The notes under the pieces were generated by a model. The model saw only the letters and a program-made list of their open reading frames with translations, had not been told where the DNA came from and ran no database searches. A DNA stretch of 64,000 nt from positions 16,631,243-16,695,242 of the forward strand of contig OZ035961.1 in NCBI GenBank assembly GCA_964034945.1, in the 5' to 3' direction. Positions 23,718-36,320 of this stretch are shown here, piece by piece. A program made the translations under genes and the position numbers. Numbering within the stretch: position 1 is the stretch's first letter; each line of letters starts with the position of its first letter. This DNA comes from Chrysopilus asiliformis (Eukaryota > Arthropoda > Insecta > Diptera > Rhagionidae).

Positions 23718-26700
23718 TTAATGGTAAATTTCCAATTGCTCAAGTAACATCTCATAATCGTAATGGGCTTCTAAATATCCGACAAGTGTTTTCCAAGCAT
23801 ATCCATAAAACATGTTGAGCGTATTCCCTGAAGTTTTAAGAATTTTCTCATACGCTTCTTGGGAAATGTGGTATTTCTCCTTATTCGCATCTAATAAGTC
23901 CTTAATAATGTCTTTCTTTAAGGGCCCATCAGAAGCAAATGACATTTGGTAAAAGACAAATTCCATCATTTTATCATCGCTATAATAAAATATGGGAAAA
24001 TTTTAGTTGTAGCAATTTAGATCCTATAACAAAACGTCTACTTACGTGTTAGCATAGATTAGGTTGAAATTATCCTTAACAAATTCGAATGTGGCATTTT
24101 CGTATGAGCAGCCAACGGTCAATAAATTTGTGATTTGAACAACGTTGTTTTCGATTTCAGAATGTTCCAACAAATATTCCATTAATTCTATTAATTTGGA
24201 ACTATCAGATGGACATGAAATTCGGTATAAATGTGTTGGTTCGTGTGTCTTCATTGTTTGGAAAATAGGATCAAAATATTTTTCATAGTCGTGGTAAACT
24301 GCAACTCCAAATGCAAACTCCAAACGATCGGTTATATCGTCAGTGGGGTTGGCCAAGTACTTGTCGACGAGTCCCTTTGCTTCTTCAATGCATTTTTCAT
24401 CCCCATAATAGCATAGATTTGCATAGACTAAGTCAAGACTACCTTCTTCATTCGCCAAATAACCAGATTGCATAGCATCTATCTTGGGCTTCATCAAATA
24501 TTGCATGTATCTACCAAAGGCAGCCAATTCTAGCCTATTTAATCGTTGTCCAACGTTTCGCATGTGGAACATGTATGATCGCCAATTTCTATTATTGGTT
24601 TCGAATTTTGCAAATTCAGCGACTTCGAAGACTTTTGCGAAGTCAAGATGTCCAGTCAATCCCAAAGCAAACAAATCATTCAAAATTTGGTATCGCGTTA
24701 AGGCATCGAAACCACCAAAATTTTCCTCTTTCAGAGCCTGGCCGATCTTTTCCCAAGTTTTCACATCATAATTTACACGATAATATCCGGTCCATTGTAG
24801 ATTTCCCAACACCCAGTCGACTTTTTCACTCAAAGTGATGGTCTTTGGGTCCTTGGAAGTTAGGAACAAATCAACTGGTTTTTCATCAAAGTGTTTTTCA
24901 TTGCTGGTCGTGTAGGTGACTGGAACGATCCAGTAGCGGTCGGATGTTTGAGTGGCATCTTGGAAAAATTCTTTTTGAGTCACTTGGAATGATTTTCCAT
25001 CTTCGGCTAATGTAAATGTGACCAGCGGGAATCCTAAACTTTGGATCCAGCTATTTATGAATAAATCAAAATCAACTTCGGTGTTCCATTCTGCTTTAAA
25101 AGCATCGGTTAGATTTTTAGGATCTGCAGTATCATAAGCGCTAAAAAAATTAATTATAGTTGAGTTTCAAGAAATATAAATTTGACAAGAAATTACTATT
25201 CTTTAAGATAGTTTTGAATTGCCTTTTGGAAGTGTTCAGCCCCCATACTATTTTCCGTCATCCTTAAAAATGCCGGGACCCTGTGCTTACTAAGATGACG
25301 TAGCAAGAAATCATTATTTTTCTCCCGTCTGAGTGATTTGTGGCTGTGACAAAATGCGTATGGATTTAGAACTGTGAATTCATCAAACTTTTCTTCTTCT
25401 GTTGAAAGTCCATTTGCTGCTACAAAGGTGAGTGCATTGTTTGTATTCCAATTAGAGACGACCTTAAAATGAAAGAAAAGATTTTATTTTTAACTGTTTT
25501 GGTAAATGGTTTTTTATTTTAAAATTAATGCACTCTTGATGAGTTCGATGGAATTACACTTTTTCTATTAATCGGGCTTGAAATTCCGGTTTCCGATATT
25601 GTCTTACATATTTTAAATTTAGAATTTTGCGAAGTCACCAGATTTTTGTAAAAGTTTGCACATAAATTAAATATAGATGGTTGCCCAAAAATTACGTCAT
25701 GCAACCGCGCACCCCCGCCTCTCTTAAAATAATGACGTATTTTACGGACAACCCCTAGGTGAATTTCAGGAAATTCTTACCTCCTTAATTGCATGGTGTT
25801 TTACATATTCAGCGAGTGCTACATCGAGAAATTCACACATGGCACATTTTGCAGTTACCAAGTTTCCAAACCAAAGTTCGGCGATTTCAGTAGCCAACAA
25901 ATTTACTAATTGTTGTTTGTCTTCCGAATCCTCATGCATATTGAAGAAAATTGGGCTAAAAGTTTTTTTTGTTGATTTCATGTTTTTTAATAATATTAAA
26001 ATACCCACTCTAAAAGGATTAGGCCCCACGACGATTGAATGTTTTTGTCACTTTCTAGCCGCACGATATCCAACTTATGAATATTTTCTATCGAACTGTA
26101 TGGGAAATCAGTGTATTTGTCCATTGCTGTCAAGAGCTCAAATACTACTCTATTTAAGAAATCAACATTATCAGCGTGTTCGCGGTCAACTATGAAATTA
26201 ATGTTGGCCAATTTATTCGAAATATCTGCGTATGGCTGAACATTGGTCAAGTGCAAACCGATATTATGGGTTGACATTTTTGGAGTGATTTTCAAGACAT
26301 CATGAATTCGATCACTATTTAAATTAAAGAATGTTTATTTTAGACAATTAAATAAAAATCTAGATTCCGATTTAATTACTCACTGCTCTAAATCGGTAGA
26401 TTCTTCAACTTGAGTATTGGCATAGACGTGATACTTTTTATGGTGGTTTATTTTGAATTGGAAAGTTGCCTTAAATTTGGGATCGTCAAAAGATGGGAAG
26501 ACATCTCTTGCGTGCTTTGGGAAGAATTTAGTTGAGACAATCCATCTGAAACACATTTTTTTGTAAAATTATTTTTTTTTTAAATAAAAATTATATCATC
26601 TTACGTTGAATGATCATCTTGGTATCTGTAAAGACCCTGTGGTTCCTCTGAAATATGGCCACTATATTCAATTGTCAGAATGTATTTAGTATCAAGGGAT

Positions 26701-27062
26701 AATGGCGTCGTGAGATCTACTTCCAACGTGTGTTGGTCTTCATTTGATTTGAACTCAACGGAAATCGGCTCTGATCCACGTTGAAGTGTCGTTAAGTGTA
26801 CGTCGTGAATATCCAAATTTTCACTATTGAGGACAATTTTTTTGATGTCGTCCTTTGTTACTTTGAATTGAATTGTCGCTTTGCCATCAAATGTGAATTG
26901 CTCTTTGTCAGGTATCTCATTTTCTATCAGATATGGGGTCAACTCTAGTTCATAGTGAATTGGTACAATTGCATCACTTAATTCAAAATATTCCTCCTTG
27001 TGGTGTGCATGAATCAATGGACTCATTAGTAAAAGCAACAGAAATCCTTGATGTAACTCCAT
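23718..27062 (-). CDS. M1 aminopeptidase-like pseudoenzyme, gene 4 (907 aa)
   Basis: Seven exons: complement of 23718-23979, 24046-25140, 25197-25462, 25781-25955, 26009-26314, 26384-26545, 26605-27062; the sum is 2724 nt. It is the duplicate of gene 3, with the same signal peptide, exon lengths and active-site losses (NIQSS for GAMEN, TEIAE for HEXXH at 331-335, Val354 for the third ligand). Differences are scattered substitutions, for example exon 7 begins the tail LLEQLEIYH rather than that of gene 3. No frameshift or stop is seen. The hAT-like element sits only about 80 bp past its stop codon, so its 3' UTR or poly(A) site could differ from that of gene 3; no exact AATAAA was found there. 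Confidence 0.93.
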
Positions 27063-28690
27063 CTAAAAGTTAGTATGTTTAGAGATTAGAATAAAATATA
27101 TGATTAGCAGTGGTTAAATTAAGAAAAAAAAAATTCAATTAAAAAATCATATCAAAATTTGAAGACAAAAAATTTAATGAAACGTTAATCAAAGCAAAAG
27201 GTTGGAACTAGAATTTAAATTAGAATCAACCCGATAACCTTATGATTAAATAATTTTTGTCACTTATTACTAATAATAGCAATAAAAACCATTAAAAACA
27301 TAGATTAGAAAATTATTTTCCACCTCCTTAATAATACTGTGTTTTGTATGCCGTGATCCGCAGTGACGAAGGTCAGAATATATTGATAAATTTAGTTTTG
27401 AATTTGTGTTGTTCAAAAAGCATATCTTTTGCTTAAAATTTGCGAGTGATTAAAAAGTTTTATTTTTTAAAGGCCGAATATGATTTGAAATTTCAAGAAA
27501 TTAGTTTTGGGTAAGGAAATATTTTTCATCTGAATTTTTTCATTTTAACACACATGAATTCATAAGGAAAAAATTCTGTTTCATTATTGAATTTCGTTAT
27601 GAAACTGGACAAAAAATTCTGCCACATGATATGAATTTCATATTGAAAACAGGTATGAAATATTCATATAAAATCGTTCACGTCATATCATAAGTAAGAA
27701 ACTGAAGATTTCATTTGGTGTTGCTTAATTTTAGGTTTGGTTTTAGCCATTGCTTAATTTAAGGATACGAATCTTTGCTAATTCATATTTTCCATCTTTT
27801 TGCAAATTGCACGCTTCCCGTCTTTGAAATCTTGTTTTTTTTGCTATCAGAAACATCCTTTTGGATTTTGAAATAACAAAATAAATGTATGGTTTTTTGT
27901 TGTCACTCCAAAATTTATTTTTGGAAAAAGCCTTATGGTAAAAAAACAACTATCAAAGATCATCAAAAAAAAATTGAAATCACAATAACTCGGAAAGCTG
28001 TCTAAGCCGATTCCTGGATAGCACGGAAAGGGTTAAATTTAAGACAGACAATTTTTTTTGTCCGATGCGACTTTTCACTTTAGTTATACAGGTTTCACTT
28101 TAGTTACAATAAAAATAATTACTCTACATTCACTTTTCCCCAAATCAGTGCTTTCACAAATATTTTGATGTATTTAAATATAAAAGTAATTACTTTAAAA
28201 TCTTGGTTCTTCAAGTTGATCCGTTTTAATCGAATATGAAACCGCAACTGTTGGAATTATTGGCAGATTTTCGCTTATATAGCCAGGTTTTGTTTACAAC
28301 ATAATTGTTTTTTACAAAATTTGAAAAGTTTTTCATTTGAATTTACAATTTTTGGTCAAGACACTATTCGGCAGTGTTTGTTGATAAATTTTAACATTAG
28401 TGTTATCAGTTAAATAATATTATTGCAATTATTTTGATAATAAATTGGTGAGCATTTGTGAAATGGTTGAAGAATTATCGAGAATCGTAAGGAGTTCTAC
28501 AAAAACAGTATTTGCAAAAAATTAGTATGAATGTTGATTGTGCGGTCTCCAGTGATAAGAATTTCTGTATAAAGATTTCGTGTTATTCTAGAAAAATCCG
28601 ATTCTTACTATTTAAAAGAACATCCTAAAATATTAGCGGAAAACTTTGTACTTTTTAAAGGATTTTGAAAGTGTATAATATTGGAAAACC
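27063..28690. repeat. 5' flank of gene 4, duplicate of 18324-19971
   Basis: This is the non-coding half of the duplication without the DINE-like insertions. A stretch of repeated ATGAAATT/TTTCAT text (about 27490-27700) is AT-rich but non-coding; the open stretch at 27743-27949 has no protein resemblance. Confidence 0.7.
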
Positions 28691-28800
28691 TGTTTTTTAA
28701 ATTATTTTTTTATGCCTGGATCACAAGCGGATTTCTGATTTGATTTGATTTGAATATTGTTCATAAACTTAGAAAAAATCCCAAACATTAACAAATAGTT

Positions 28801-28806
28801 TTTATT
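28801..28806 (-). promoter_or_regulatory. Possible poly(A) signal of gene 5
   Basis: AATAAA on the minus strand, 134 nt beyond the stop codon; no nearer exact match is present. Confidence 0.3.
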
Positions 28807-28939
28807 AATATTTTTTTTAGTAACAAGAATACACAATTTAGTAGTTTTTAAACATCAAAATTCAGGTTTTTTTTGTGACTTAAAAGGATTTACATATTTG
28901 ATCCACTTGGTTTTTTTTTTGCACTTTTTCTTGATTTTT

Positions 28940-31900
28940 CTAAAATTTGATAATCATATTCTTGTGAAGGAATAAATTTTCAGATAGTGAAATTGATTTT
29001 GCTTTTGATAAATCTATTATGGATCTGGTCTGATCATTTGAGATGTTCTCATTCTTATTATCATGCTGTAATGGTTCTAAACCGCAATTTTCCTCTAAGA
29101 ATCCCAAAAATGAACTCCATGCCAAACCATCAAACATGTGCAAATTACGGTAACCCACAGTAAGGTAATTATCGTAGAAGTGTTGCTTCAAATTGTGCTT
29201 TTCTTTAGCTTTATCCATACATTCAATCAGCAGATCAATTTTTCTTTCCTCGTCGATTGCTGTTGCCATGTGGAGAAGACCGATTTGTACCAAGTTTTCA
29301 TCTCTGAAATGGTTTAAAGATTTTTATAAATTTTTAACTTATTTTTTGAATTGTCCAACATATCAAATTATGCGAAACAAAACCCCCAGAATAGATTTTT
29401 CCCGTAAAATTTAAGATAAAGTACCTATAATCACGTTATCCTTTCAGGACCTTCCGTTATCCTTACAGATTTGTTGATGCCAAAATCGGATTCAGCGACC
29501 CAAAAACCTCCAAGTGAGATCTCAATTTCGAATATTTCTTTTAACACCACTCGACTCTAATATTTTTTTAACCCCACTCGAAAGCTATTCGAAATTGTGA
29601 CATGCATGTTCCAGAACCAATTTTTTTTTGAAAAACCGAACCTTTTTTTACTAATTGAGGCAATTTTCGGGCTCAAAAACACAGATTGAAACGTTTTAAA
29701 TCCGAGGTTTAACCTTAGATTTTGGTAAATTGTTACAATATCGGAAACAAAATAAAATTTAAGTATTTTATAGTTCAATCTGTGTGGCCGGAAACTTGCC
29801 TAAGCCGGACTTGTACGGACCAGGAAATTCGGCAGGACGAAATTCCTGGGCCGTGCAAGTCGCGCTAATGCAGGTTTTACTGTATATTAAAAGATTATAC
29901 TCACGCATTTTCAAAGATTTTATCAAAATTATCTGCGAAAAAGTCAAAAGTGGCATTGTCCTGTGAGCATCCAACTAGTAACAAGTTAGTAATTTGCATA
30001 ATATTATCATTAATGTCTAAATGATCAAGTAAATAATTTAGCAACGTATATAATTTTTCTTCATCGGATGGACAAGAAATTCGGTACAAGCTGTCCGGTT
30101 TCTTTTCCTTCATTATTTCAAAAATTTGATCGAAATATTTTTCAGTTTCATAATAGACCGCTACACCAAATGCAAATATGATTTTCTCATCAATTTTCTT
30201 GTAAGTTCCCTCTAAATAACTATCAACCAGATCAAGGGCTTCTTTAATACATTTCTTATCACCATAAAAGCATAAATTTGAAAAAGTAATATCCAAATTT
30301 CCTTCTTCATCTTCCAGATATCCCGTTTTCATTTCATCAATCTTTGGACTCATAACATGTTGCATATATTTTCCAAACGCAACCATTTCCCTTCTATTGA
30401 GTCGCTCTCCAAGACTTTGTAATCCATAAATATAAGACCGCCAATTATTAGTGTCGGTCTCATATCTGGCATATTCAGCTACATCGAGTGCTATTCGGAC
30501 ATCAACCAAGTTATTCATAGCGAAATTCTGTAAATCTTCTAGAATCTGTAATCGGGTCAAGGCGTCAAAAGAACCAAAATTATTTTGTTTAAGTGCGTTT
30601 CCGATTCTCTTCCAGGTTTCTGGATCATAATTCACTCGATAGTATCCTGATCTCTGCAGATTTCCAACAATCCATTCGGCGGGTTTATCAAGTTTGATTG
30701 TTACTGGAACACTGTTTGTTAAATAAAAGTCTGGAACTTTATTTTTAAAATCTTTTTCATTGCTCGTTGTGTAGGTGATTGGAATAATCCACTCCTTGTT
30801 TGAAGGGTCATTAACACTTGGCAAATATTGTTTTTGTGTGACTTGAAACGATTTTCCATTTTCTGCTAGATTGAATTCCACTAAAGGATATCCGACCGTT
30901 TCCGTCCAACTTCGGAAGAAGGTTTTAAAATCAACTTCTGAGTTATGCCATTGGGATTTCAAGGAGTTCAGAAGATCATCCGGAGTTACAGTTTCATATG
31001 CACTAAATTGTGTAAAAAGTATTAAATAACTCTTAATATAAGAATATTTCATTTTGTTTTCAGTTACTTATTTTTAATGTACTCCCGAATTGCTTCTCTG
31101 AATCCGTCGTAACCAATTATATTTTCAATCATCCCTAATATCGCTGGGCCCTTGTAATTGATTTTAAAAAATTTAAAAAAATCCTCGTTTAAAAAATTTT
31201 GTAGCATAAGTGATGTTGAACTCAACATTGTATATCCAATATATTTTTGATCTTCGTAGAGAAATGCTAGGCTCACGGAATTAGCAAGAATTTCATCTGT
31301 GTTCCAATCTTCAACAACCTAGAATATAACATAAATTAACCGGGGTGAAAAAAAATAAACGATATAGTTTTGTTTATAATTTACGCCCGTTTGCGCGTAC
31401 TATTCTTCGAAAATCAAGTTGAGCCTACTTTTAAACTGTAGAAATTCTTGGACTTAAAGAATTGAAGTTTCAATTTACCTTTTGTTGACAGTCGGTACTT
31501 TTAAGTACCACCAACTTTAAATCCTTATATTTTTTGCTTATTCAATAGTATCAACATACTATATACTTCTATATGCCACAGGCGTAAATACCACCCCTCC
31601 ATAAAATTAGTTCATGTCAGTTTTTTTAAATGTTTTCTGGAACCATTTTCAACGAAAAAAAAGTCATGGTTATTGATTTATTGTCAGTAAACTTCCTGGT
31701 CCACAAAGAGTTAAGTTGCTAAGTTTGTTGTTGTAGACAACAAGAGACGCCACTAAACAACACGTGTCGAGAATATCCAAAATTTGAAGAGTTTTTGTTA
31801 ACCAATAAAGATAACACATCCAGACTCTTGGTTTCGCCGCAGATTCCGAAACTGGCAGTGGTTTGGCTGGGTCAGCATTGGTCTCGAGGTGCAGAAAATG

Positions 31901-34900
31901 ACCCATAAACACCCAAAAAGTTATAAACATGTATAATGTATATATATAGTATATAAATATATACCAGGATTACCACCTCTGACCACTTCGCGATCCAACC
32001 CCTACCCTCGGGTGGGCCTCTGGCCTCTCATCCGTCCTCACACTAAACTATGTCAAAATTGGTTTAAAATTTATAAACATAAATTACGTCCAATAAATAT
32101 ATTAAGCGAACAGAACCCTAAAAATCAATTTATTACAACCAATTAATAATTTTGTACCTGTTACAGACGAATGTTTGAATTTGTAAATCTATATATATAA
32201 AAATGGAAGTTTGTTTGTTGGTTGGTTGGTTTGAGATTACAAAACTCAAGAACTACTGGACCGATTTTTACGCGGTTTTTTGCAAAATGATCTGTGTTGC
32301 CAGGAGCAGGTTTTTAGCTATGTAGATTTTTAAAATTCGAAACGGAAGGTCCTGTAAGGTTAATGAAAATATCCTTTTTCCCCGGAAAAATTTGCATTTT
32401 AGCTTTTTTTGGGGTCGCTGATCACGAATCCGGTATTAGATTTTCAAAATTCGAAACGGAAGGTCCTGTAAGGATAATGAAAATTTCCTTTTTCCCATTT
32501 TTCCCCGGAAAAATTTGCATTATAGGGTTTTTGGGGTCGCTGATCACGAATGCGGTATTAGATTTTCAAAATTCAAAACGGAAGGTCCTGTAAGGATAAC
32601 GAAACTATCCTTTTTCCCATTTTTCCCGGGGAAAAAATGGCATCAGGGGGTTATCGGGGTCGCTGATCATGAATCCGGTATTACATTTTCAAAATTCGAA
32701 ACGGAGGGTCCTGTAAGGATAACGAAAATATCCTTTTTCCCATTTTGCCCCAGACAACTTGGCATTATAGGGTTTTTGGGGTCGCTGATCACGAATCCGG
32801 TGTTGGAATTTCAAAATTCTAACCGAAAAGTCCTGTAAGGATAACGCAAAAGTCCTTTTTCCCATTTTTCCCCGGAAAAATTACCATTATGTTTGAGATC
32901 GCTTAACACGAATCCGATATTAGATTTTCAAAATTCGACACGAAAGGTTCTGTAAGGATAAATATCCTTTTTCCCGTTTTTCCCCGGAAAAATCGGAATA
33001 AGAGGGTTTTTGGGGTCGCTGATCACGAATCCGGTGTTGGAATTTCAAAATTCGAAACGGAAGGTCCTGGAAGGATAACGCAAATATCTTTTTTCCCATT
33101 TTTCCCCGGAAAAATTGCCATTATGGGGTCTTGGGGTCGCTGATCACGAATCTGGTGTTGGAATTTCAAAATTCGAAACGGAAGGTCCTGTAAGGAAAAC
33201 GCAAATATCCGTTTTCTAATTTTGTCTTCGAAAAACTGGCTGTAGGGTGTTTCCGTGGTCGCTGATCACGAGCTGGCTGTTGGAATTTGAAAATTCTAAA
33301 CGGAGAGTCCTGGAAGGATAACGCAAATTTCCTTTTTCCTATTTTTCCCCGGAAAATTGGCATTATAGGGTATTTGGGGTCACTAATTACGAATCTGGTG
33401 TTGGAATTTCAAAATTCGGAAAAGAGGGTCCTGTAAGGTAACGCAAATATCCTTTTTCCCGTTTTTCCCCGGAAAAATCGGCATAAGGGGGGTTTTGAGG
33501 TCGCTGATCACGAATCCGGTATTAGATTTGCAAAATTCGACACGAAAAGTCCTGTAAGGATAAATATCCTTTTTCCCGTTTTTCCCGGGAAAAATCGGCA
33601 TAAGGGGGTTTTTGGGGTCGCTGATCACGAATCCGGTGTTGGAATTTCCAAATTCTAACCGAAAAGTCCTGCAAGGTTAACGCAAATATCCTTTTTCCCG
33701 TTTTTCCCCGGAAAAATCGGCATAAGGGGGTTTTTAGAGTCGCTGATCACGAATCTGGAGTTGGAATTTCAAAATTCGAAACGAAAGGTCCTTCAAAGAT
33801 AACATTTTTTCCCAAAACTTTTTAAGTTATTTATGGTTTTTTGGCATTCTAAAATTTATACAAAAAACTTTTAGCTGCCAACGTAGGGTCTGAGTAAAAT
33901 ATAAAACTGGAGAATTATATTAAGATTCTGACTTCTTAATAAAAGCAATACAAACAATCTCTGGATGTCTTGTGTAGTAATTTCAACGCATTTTGCATGT
34001 GGTTGGTAATGGTTTCCTGGTACATGAGTTAACAGTGGTGGGAGAAGGAACTTTTACTCAACTTATGACCTGATACCCGTTCCTTGATGCCAGTAAGTTC
34101 CGCTGAAAATTTCATCTTAATCCGTTCAGTGGTTTTCAAGTTTTCAAAGTTTTCAAGTATAGACAGACAGACATACAGACGGACACACAAGCCTATTATA
34201 CTCGTATAATAGATATATTACCTAAAAACAACTTTAATGTTAAAAAAAATAAAAAAAAAATAATTCCAATGAATGAAAAAATGGGAAATCTTTTGCAAAA
34301 ACGTGATTAGATTAGAAAAAAATATATGCTTAAAAAATATCTCAATGCAGTAATTTTAAAATCAATTTGAATTATTAAATACTATACCATTTCGCAAGCG
34401 CGATTTTTAACATAACTACCGAGTACACTGTCCAGCCATTCATAGTTCCACCATTCAGAAGTAACAATACCGCCGAACCAATTGCTCGCAATTTCACCCG
34501 CCAGAAAGTCTGTCAGGAATTTCCGTTCCACTTTGGCACATTTTTCACCACATTCGAACAAAAACGTACTTCACAAAGAAAAGAAAAATTAAAGAAAAGT
34601 TCCTTTTAATCAGAAATATAGTACCATATGGGTAACAGTCCCAATGTTGACTGAGATTGCCCACACGCATCCGTTCGAAATACATCTAAATTTTCAAAAT
34701 TTGGGATCGATTCATGAGGAAAATCGGTGTAACTGTCAAAAGCAGAAAATAGTCCTGATATCATTGGATAAAGAAATTCATCTATGTTTGCTCGGTATTT
34801 TGATTCAATTACAAAAGTAACGTTGCTATATTCAGGTTTGTTGTAGGCTCTAATGTTTGTTAAGTGAAGACCAATATTATGAGGTGACAATTCGGCAGTT

Positions 34901-35680
34901 GTTTTAAATACATCCAAAATTCGATTGCTGGAATTTTAAAATTTAATAGAACTTGATTAAAAAAACAATTTTTTTTGTACTGTTTCAAATTTGTAGTCTC
35001 TTGTATTTGAGTATTGCTGTAGGCGGTATATTTTTTATGTCGATTCACTTTTATTTGGAAAGTCGCTTTAAACTTTGGCTCATCAAAACAAGGAAATGCC
35101 TTTCTAGCACCAGACGGTTTGAAATTCGTTGATAATATCCATCTAAATCGAGAATATTTTAAATATGCATTCAATATTTTTATGCTCATGTAACTCACGT
35201 TTTGTTGTCATATGAGTATCTAAACATTCCAACGATTTCTTCATTCATTTCACCACTAAATTCAAACGATAAAACATATTTCATCCCCCGAATCATTGGT
35301 TTTTTTAGGGTTAAAGTGATTTTTTCTGTTTCGGGATCCGGTTCAGAAAATTCTACGGGCATTGATTCTGATCTTCTGTTGATTAATTTAATTTCCGCTT
35401 TGGTAATAGTCAGGTTTCCATTGTGAAGCTCAAACTTCTTAATATTTGATTTTTTTGCTTTAATCTGTATGTTAGCTTCTCCGTCAAAGGTGAATTGATC
35501 TTTGCCAGGTAGTTCTTTTGCCATCAGATAGGGGGTAAATTCAAGATCGTAGTGCAATGGAATTACTGAATCATCGAGACGGTAGTTGTTGGATTCTTCT
35601 TCTGAAAAGTCGTCATCACAATTCGCGATACATGAGTACTCCATTAGAAGTAACACAAGAAATAAGAGCTTTATTTCCAT
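28940..35680 (-). CDS. M1 aminopeptidase-like pseudoenzyme, gene 5 (946 aa)
   Basis: Seven exons: complement of 28940-29303, 29905-31002, 31068-31318, 34388-34568, 34625-34927, 34981-35142, 35199-35680; the sum is 2841 nt in one frame. Signal peptide MEIKLLFLVLLLMEYSC; A-R-K-A-F-P-C-F-D-E-P in exon 2; QSQST-L-G-L for GAMEN; GEIAS-NWFGG (340-349) for HEXXH-QWFGN, with Glu341 kept but both His lost; Ser363 for the third ligand; RSGYYRVNYD in exon 6. It is the sister of gene 2, with the same polar C-terminal tail (SKAKSISLSEN). Intron 4 is 3.07 kb, swollen by a 13-unit repeat array, so joining exons 1-4 to 5-7 rests on matching phase, order and homology to gene 2. CAG directly precedes the ATG. 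Soluble secreted product inferred. Confidence 0.9.
29440..29515 (-). repeat. Single diverged unit of the ~120-bp repeat, intron 6 of gene 5
   Basis: Read on the minus strand it has GGGTCGCTGAATCCG and GGAAGGTCCTGAAAGGATAA, the diagnostic phrases of the array at 32190-33870, in the opposite orientation. Confidence 0.55.
29775..29885. repeat. GC-rich foldback (MITE-like) in intron 6 of gene 5
   Basis: Arms GACTTGTACGGACCAGGAAA and its near inverse complement ending GGGCCGTGCAAGTC flank a 6-nt centre. The outer right end CAGGTTTTACTGTA resembles Tc1/mariner MITE ends. The stretch is clearly richer in G+C than the intron around it. Confidence 0.5.
31670..31930 (-). pseudogene. Possible fatty-acid elongase (ELO) fragment, uncertain
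   Basis: An open stretch inside intron 4 of gene 5 encodes RVWMCYLYWLTKTLQILD followed by I-L-D-T, which recalls the ELO-family segment before the HXXHH box (aromatic-rich helix, Lys, then L-L/I-L-D-T). The HXXHH box itself is not seen downstream and the reading breaks up. It may be a decayed gene fragment or chance. The resemblance is from memory of the family, not a search. Confidence 0.22.
32190..33870. repeat. 13-unit tandem array of a ~120-bp repeat in intron 4 of gene 5
   Basis: It starts CTATATATATAAAAATGG and (TTGG)n, then repeats about every 118-123 bp the phrases AAACGGAAGGTCCTGTAAGG, CCTTTTTCCCATTTTTCCCC and GGGGTCGCTGATCACGAAT; I count 13 units with starts near 32345, 32463, 32585, 32708, 32830, 32948, 33064, 33183, 33305, 33427, 33548, 33665 and 33786. 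It closes with TTTATACAAAAAACTTTTA. The relative at 13275-13960 has about three units, so copy number varies between insertions. Open stretches through the array are read-through of the repeat. Confidence 0.85.
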
Positions 35681-35819
35681 CTGAAAGCAATATTATATAT
35701 TTTAACGAATTTACATAATCTACGTAAAACTTGCTTTTCAAAAAAACTTATCTTCTCGAGGGCAATCACGAAAATATGATGTTTAAGTATGGTGACCGTT
35801 CGTACACCCTATATTAGCT

Positions 35820-36320
35820 CTGACAGTCTTACGGAGTTACAGAGAGAGGAGGTGGTATTATAGTATAAATTGACGAAAAATTTCCTTGTGGAATGATCTC
35901 TTTAATAGTGAAAAATTGATCGAAATCCCTTTTAAGGATTCAAGAAATATCAGGATAAAATTTGCAGTAAAGATGTGGGATTGATTTCAATAACCAGAGA
36001 TCTCTTTGTGCTCTGACTTCTCTAAGGGTGAAACCCGAATCCAAATATCTTTCGGATTGCAGAAGGGGGTTTCATGAAGAGGGAGTTGGGGGAGATGTTA
36101 GTGGGTGAAAATTTTTCTTGAGGCTTGACCTCTCTAATGATGAAAATCGGATTCGTGTTCCTTGAGCGGTTCAAGATATATCAGAAATAGGAATAAGAAG
36201 GAAAAGGAATTTTAAAATAAAACATAACCTCTAATCCTGGCAATGATACTATTAATCCAACGGTAAAGTTTCATCGGTTCGGTAGTTTTTTGAAAAAAAT
36301 TGACCACACAAAAAACGTTG
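35820..36320. repeat. Degenerate dispersed repeat upstream of gene 5
   Basis: Three imperfect modules carry TGACCTCTCTAATGATGAAA-like text and GATTCAAGAAATATCAG-like text; they are related to 14230-14665. Non-coding, class unknown. Confidence 0.4.

Larger units (their letters stand above)
21585..29104. repeat. Right copy of tandem segmental duplication (gene 4 unit)
   Basis: It starts at TTTAGCGGTGGTAATGAG, the counterpart of 14822, and runs through gene 4 and its 5' flank into exon 7 of gene 5. Compared with the left copy it lacks the two DINE-1-like elements and gains a hAT-like element just downstream of gene 4. Confidence 0.86.

Noticed and set aside
32363..33628. Open stretches on both strands through the ~120-bp array
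   Set aside because: Unit length lets frames stay open by repetition; the peptides have no protein-like features.
32190..33870. CRISPR-like appearance of regularly spaced repeats
   Set aside because: Units are adjoining, diverged and ~120 bp long with no unique spacers, in a eukaryotic intron.
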